DNA from: an uncultured Alphaproteobacteria bacterium
GTDB lineage: Bacteria > Pseudomonadota > Alphaproteobacteria > RF32 > CAG-239
Reading direction: 5' to 3'
NCBI GenBank assembly: GCA_944391445.1
Contig: CALXTL010000003.1
Coordinates: forward strand, 1 to 64,000
DNA length: 64,000 nt
Shown: piece after piece, positions 60,963 to 64,000 of the stretch
Position numbering within the stretch: the first letter of the stretch is position 1
Layout: every line of letters starts with the position of its first letter
Position numbers and translations under genes: made by a program
Notes under the pieces: model-generated
What the model was told of the DNA's origin: nothing
Databases searched by the model: none
Seen by the model: only the letters and a program-made list of their open reading frames with translations

Positions 60963-60977
60963 AAAAGGGTTTAACAC

Positions 60978-61715
60978 ATGAGTGGTCTTAACAATCTCGA
61001 CGTCATTATTCTAATTGTCATCGGTATTTCCGCGCTGATTGCGCTGAGCCGCGGATTGGTAAAAGAAGTGCTTTCAATTGTCGGGTGGGTCTTGGCCACG
61101 ATGTCAATCATTTATCTGCTGCCGGTGTTAATGCCTTTCGCCAAGGTGCATATTTCCAGTGGTATTTTGGCCGGTATCGTGACGGCTTTGCTGATTCTGA
61201 TATTATTTTTCATTGTCTGGATTCTTTTAACAGAGAAACTTATTGGCAAAATCCGCACCAGCAAGCTTAACGGCCTGGATCGGATGCTGGGGCTTTTTTT
61301 CGGCGTTTTGCGAGCATGTTTGCTGGTTGTTTTATTTTATATTTTGGTCAGTTGGATGATCCCGGTCGACAAACAGTCCGAAGTTTTAACTGAATCAAAA
61401 TATTTCCAGATTGCCGGCTCATTTGCCAAACCTCTGGAAGATCTGATTCCGCAGGAAACGCTTGATATGATTAAAGAAAAAGCCGGTTATGCCGAAGAAA
61501 AAACTGAGACAGAAGATTCTTCCGCGGCAAAAGAAGAAAAACCGAAAGCTCAAACCGCGCCCAAAGATCCTGTTGACGATTTGTTTGAGCGTTTGGCGCA
61601 GCCGCAAATAAAAAAAGCCTCGGAAAAAGCCAAAGAAAAGATTAAAGAAAATTTCAGCGGCTATAAAGAATCCGAACGCGACAATCTGGATCGGTTGATT
61701 GAAACGGTAGAATAG
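60978..61715 (+). CDS. cvpA: CvpA-family membrane protein
   Basis: A 245-residue protein with four hydrophobic helices (about 6-26, 33-53, 66-88 and 107-128). The family start LDVIILIVIGISALIALSRG is clear. The C-terminal part is a Lys/Glu-rich cytoplasmic tail, longer than in E. coli CvpA (162 residues). CvpA is needed for colicin V export and for envelope tolerance; its exact role is unsettled. Confidence 0.85.
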   Translation: MSGLNNLDVIILIVIGISALIALSRGLVKEVLSIVGWVLATMSIIYLLPVLMPFAKVHISSGILAGIVTALLILILFFIVWILLTEKLIGKIRTSKLNGLDRMLGLFFGVLRACLLVVLFYILVSWMIPVDKQSEVLTESKYFQIAGSFAKPLEDLIPQETLDMIKEKAGYAEEKTETEDSSAAKEEKPKAQTAPKDPVDDLFERLAQPQIKKASEKAKEKIKENFSGYKESERDNLDRLIETVE

Positions 61716-61716
61716 C

Positions 61717-62181
61717 TTAATTGCTGTACATCGCGCTGATTATTGCCCGTTCCAAAATTTTATCATACATCAGATCATGCAGTTCAGACGCCGTAAAACC
61801 GTCTTTCAGGCCCAGTTTCTGGTCCAAAGCATAAACATACAGATCATATTGATGAGGAGCGTTATGCGGCGCCATTCCGCCGTAATAGTTAAATCCCCAG
61901 CTGTTTTGCCCCTGAACAAAAACATGATCAGAACGGCTTTCGTTTTCAGCCACATTTTCATATTCCAAATCTGAAACCAGCCAGTGAATCCAAGAGTGTC
62001 CCATAGTGCGGATAGCATCATTGTCAATCAGCATAATGGCATAGGCCTGAGTGTCCTGAGGAGGGTTATGAATGGCAAAAGGAACGGAAAGCGACGGTAT
62101 GGCGTCAATAAAATCTTTTCCGAATTTTCCGTATTTGCGTTTCCAAAAATTACCTTGAATACCGGTGCTGGTGACTTTCAT
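61717..62181 (-). CDS. PEBP/YbhB-family (Raf kinase inhibitor-like) protein
   Basis: A 154-residue PEBP protein. The ligand-binding motif DTQAYAIMLIDNDA and the HWLVSDLE block are present, and the later GGMAPHNAPHQYDLYVYAL is typical of YbhB/YbcL. Function in bacteria is unclear; no signal peptide. Convergent to cvpA with a 1-nt gap. Confidence 0.85.
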   Translation of the reverse strand: MKVTSTGIQGNFWKRKYGKFGKDFIDAIPSLSVPFAIHNPPQDTQAYAIMLIDNDAIRTMGHSWIHWLVSDLEYENVAENESRSDHVFVQGQNSWGFNYYGGMAPHNAPHQYDLYVYALDQKLGLKDGFTASELHDLMYDKILERAIISAMYSN

Positions 62182-62237
62182 GGCATATCCTCCCTGGTTG
62201 ACGGAAGATATAAGCCTTCTTTATCAAATTTTAAGAG

Positions 62238-62831
62238 TCAAAGCAATTTACGGGAGTTAAGCGCCAGTTGAATGGTGCCTTCGTCCATATAGTCCAGTTC
62301 CGCACCCATCGGGATACCCTGCGCCAGAGTCGATATTTTGACCTCTGAGCCCTTAAGTTTTGAAGACAGGTAGTGGGCAGTGATTTGTCCGTCAATTGTT
62401 GCTGGCAGGGCTAAAATAACCTCTTTAACGGCATCGGCTTCGATTCGCTTAAGTAGTGGCTCAATATTCAGATCTTCGGGGCCAATGCCTTCCATAGCGG
62501 ATAAAACACCGCCCAGCACATGATATTTGCCTTTAAACAAAGATACGCGTTCCATCGCCCATAAATCGGCCACATCTTGCACCACACAAAGAATCCCGGC
62601 GTCACGATTTTCAGATTGACAAATAGAGCAGGGAGAAACCGTGTCAAAATTTCCGCAAATTTCACAAGTCTGAATATTGGTGGCCACATCATTTAAAGAA
62701 TCAATCAATGGCAACAACAGATTTTCTTTTTTCTTAATCAGTTGCAAAACAATCCGGCGCGCGGATCGGGAACCGAGCGACGGCAGTTTTGCCACTTGTT
62801 TTATCAGTTTTTCAATTTCCAAACTGGCCAT
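62238..62831 (-). CDS. recR: Recombination protein RecR
   Basis: A 197-residue RecR. A helix-hairpin-helix (LPSLGSRSARRIV) is followed by a zinc finger (CEICGNFDTVSPCSIC) and a Toprim domain (LCVVQDVADLWAME, then YHVLGG). It works with RecF and RecO in gap repair. It follows ybaB on the minus strand. Confidence 0.96.
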   Translation of the reverse strand: MASLEIEKLIKQVAKLPSLGSRSARRIVLQLIKKKENLLLPLIDSLNDVATNIQTCEICGNFDTVSPCSICQSENRDAGILCVVQDVADLWAMERVSLFKGKYHVLGGVLSAMEGIGPEDLNIEPLLKRIEADAVKEVILALPATIDGQITAHYLSSKLKGSEVKISTLAQGIPMGAELDYMDEGTIQLALNSRKLL

Positions 62832-62861
62832 GATTATTATAAACCGTGTTAAAAGGTTGTG

Positions 62862-63182
62862 TTAAAAGGGAAGCTTCAGCCCGCCGAGATTGAGTCCGCC
62901 GGTCATGGCGCTGACGCTTTCCTGCATTTTGGCGTCAACTTTGTTCTTGGCATCATTATAAGCGGCAATAATCAAATCTTCCAATACTTCGCCTTCTTCT
63001 TTATCAAGAAGGGAAGGGTCAATCTGCAGCCGTTTCATTTCAAATTTTCCGTTCAGCACAATTTTAACCATTCCGCCGCCGGACGAACCTTCTGATTCTT
63101 CTTCTGCCAGCTTCGCCTGAGTTTCTTCCATTTTCTTTTGCATGGCTTGAGCCTGCTTCATAATTCCCTGAATGTTCATCAT
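62862..63182 (-). CDS. ybaB: YbaB/EbfC nucleoid-associated protein
   Basis: A 106-residue DNA-binding protein. It has QAQAMQKKMEETQAKLAEEE and LEDLIIAAYNDAKNKVD, which match the family. The ATG at 63182 is used because GAGGA lies 9-10 nt upstream and the dnaX stop is at 63184; a longer version would overlap dnaX. Standard dnaX-ybaB-recR order. Confidence 0.93.
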   Translation of the reverse strand: MMNIQGIMKQAQAMQKKMEETQAKLAEEESEGSSGGGMVKIVLNGKFEMKRLQIDPSLLDKEEGEVLEDLIIAAYNDAKNKVDAKMQESVSAMTGGLNLGGLKLPF

Positions 63183-63183
63183 G

Positions 63184-64000
63184 TTAAATATCCTCATCAA
63201 AATAGGGGTTATTGTCTTCAAAAGAAACAGCGTCGTCTTCAGAGTTTTCAACCAAGGTTTTACGGGTCAGAGTTTCAATTTTTGCACCGTTAAATTCATC
63301 TAAAATGGCGCGAACCAAGGGTAAATCCGAAACGCTTTTTTTGTTGGCGCTGTCTTGTGCCCGTTCACGATCGGCAAACGTTTCGCCAAGCTGTCCGCGC
63401 CGAACGTTAATTTCCCATTTTTTTCCGGTTGCCTCAATCAAAAAATTTTGCAGAGTCAGCAGAAAATCGTTGTTTATTTTTTCCGAAACGGCAATTGACA
63501 TAGTCCCGTCGGAAAAATTGTCGAAAGAAACATCATTTTTAAGACTGTAACAAAGCAAAACCTTTTTATGCGCTTCCAAATAAGTCAAAAGTTTCTCCGG
63601 AGAATCAAAAACCGCTCCGGTTGTTTCCGCAGCGCCGGCAGGGGAATCTTCCGTCCGCGGCAGAACAACTTCGGCTTTCTTTTCGGAAAATATTGCTGGT
63701 GTGACCGCGCTTACCCTTAAATTAGAGTTTTTTTTTATGTCGTTCAAAATTTCCGCGGGGGTTGGCAAAGAGGCTGAGTAAGCAATCCGGATTAAAATCA
63801 TTTCCAAGGCGTCAATTTGCACCGGCGCCAGACTGAGCTCGCTCAAACCTTTGATCATCATTTGCCAGATCTTCGATAAAACGGCAACAGAAACGATGCC
63901 GGCAGTTTTTTCGCACAAAGATCTTTCCGTCTCCGACAAACTTTCATCTTGGATAAATGAAGGCACAATCTTAACTTTGGCAACCAAATGAGTAATATTA
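63184..64000 (-). CDS. dnaX: DNA polymerase III gamma/tau subunit (partial, 3' part)
   Basis: Only the last 272 residues are in the window; the reading frame is open to base 64000. The visible part holds the end of domain III (helical clamp-loader collar, residues around LSLAPVQIDALEMILIR) and the variable tau domain, ending FDEDI. Position before ybaB-recR fixes the identity. The ATPase part lies beyond the right edge. Confidence 0.85.
   Translation of the reverse strand, partial: NITHLVAKVKIVPSFIQDESLSETERSLCEKTAGIVSVAVLSKIWQMMIKGLSELSLAPVQIDALEMILIRIAYSASLPTPAEILNDIKKNSNLRVSAVTPAIFSEKKAEVVLPRTEDSPAGAAETTGAVFDSPEKLLTYLEAHKKVLLCYSLKNDVSFDNFSDGTMSIAVSEKINNDFLLTLQNFLIEATGKKWEINVRRGQLGETFADRERAQDSANKKSVSDLPLVRAILDEFNGAKIETLTRKTLVENSEDDAVSFEDNNPYFDEDI

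Noticed and set aside
63184-64000. dnaX as a broken gene
   Set aside because: The frame is open to the window edge. The missing part is simply outside the window.

Overview
The window is ordinary chromosome from a low-GC, AT-biased alphaproteobacterium. Evidence for the class: an RpoH-type sigma factor, a short HPr kinase, a FliX-like protein, a DksA with a reduced zinc finger, and a chromosome-origin neighbourhood in the order dnaQ-coaE / rho / mnmE-mnmG-rsmG-parA-parB. Small genomes of host- or gut-associated alphaproteobacteria are the closest match I can suggest; this is inference. There is no rRNA operon, no CRISPR array, no phage and no recognisable insertion sequence.

Layout. 0-16 kb: tRNA-Ser, a methyltransferase, a ROK kinase, a prepilin peptidase, a one-domain voltage-gated channel, groES-groL, tRNA-Arg, rpmB, dnaB, two cysteine-cluster proteins, a YgjP-like metallopeptidase, a Bax-inhibitor-like membrane protein, an orphan histidine kinase, infA, tRNA-Gly and htpG. 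16-25 kb: ferredoxin, PfkB kinase, typA with a structured leader, a PAS/degenerate-GGDEF protein, a tail-anchored pseudokinase, rpoH and an RluA-type pseudouridine synthase. 25-33.5 kb: an accessory operon with an acidic protein, a large coiled-coil-like protein, two paralogous membrane proteins, a VirD4/TraG-type coupling ATPase, an HNH-like protein and a SUKH-like protein. 33.5-41.9 kb: yacG-rng-maf, dksA, fliX, a pilin-like gene, an outer-membrane barrel, several secreted proteins, a HAD phosphatase, dnaQ and coaE.

Origin region, 41.9-55.7 kb. The coaE-rho gap has five one-mismatch DnaA-box-like sites, one weaker site and an exact TTAA-N7-TTAA CtrA-type site, so it is the best oriC candidate. 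Two perfect 16-bp parS sites lie inside mnmG and rsmG, next to parA-parB. A 13-bp motif, CA(C/G)(T/C)GTATTTAAA, occurs six times in one orientation and in two reading frames across mnmE-parB; I found no other copy in the window. Between rho and mnmE sits an accessory module: a 400-nt leader with two hydrophobic mini-ORFs, each ending inside a near-identical hairpin, then an ATP-grasp ligase and an M14 AstE/AspA-type deacylase, closed by a terminator.

55.7-64 kb: a small FTR-like cysteine protein, a membrane-anchored nuclease-fold protein, tsaE, hprK, mlaE-mlaF, radA, cvpA, then on the other strand a PEBP protein, recR, ybaB and the 3' part of dnaX, which runs off the window.

The best candidates for undescribed biology are the leader/ATP-grasp/M14 module (43.7-46.95 kb), the coupling-ATPase operon ending in an HNH-like/SUKH-like pair (26.6-33.5 kb), and the oriented 13-bp repeat beside the partition locus.
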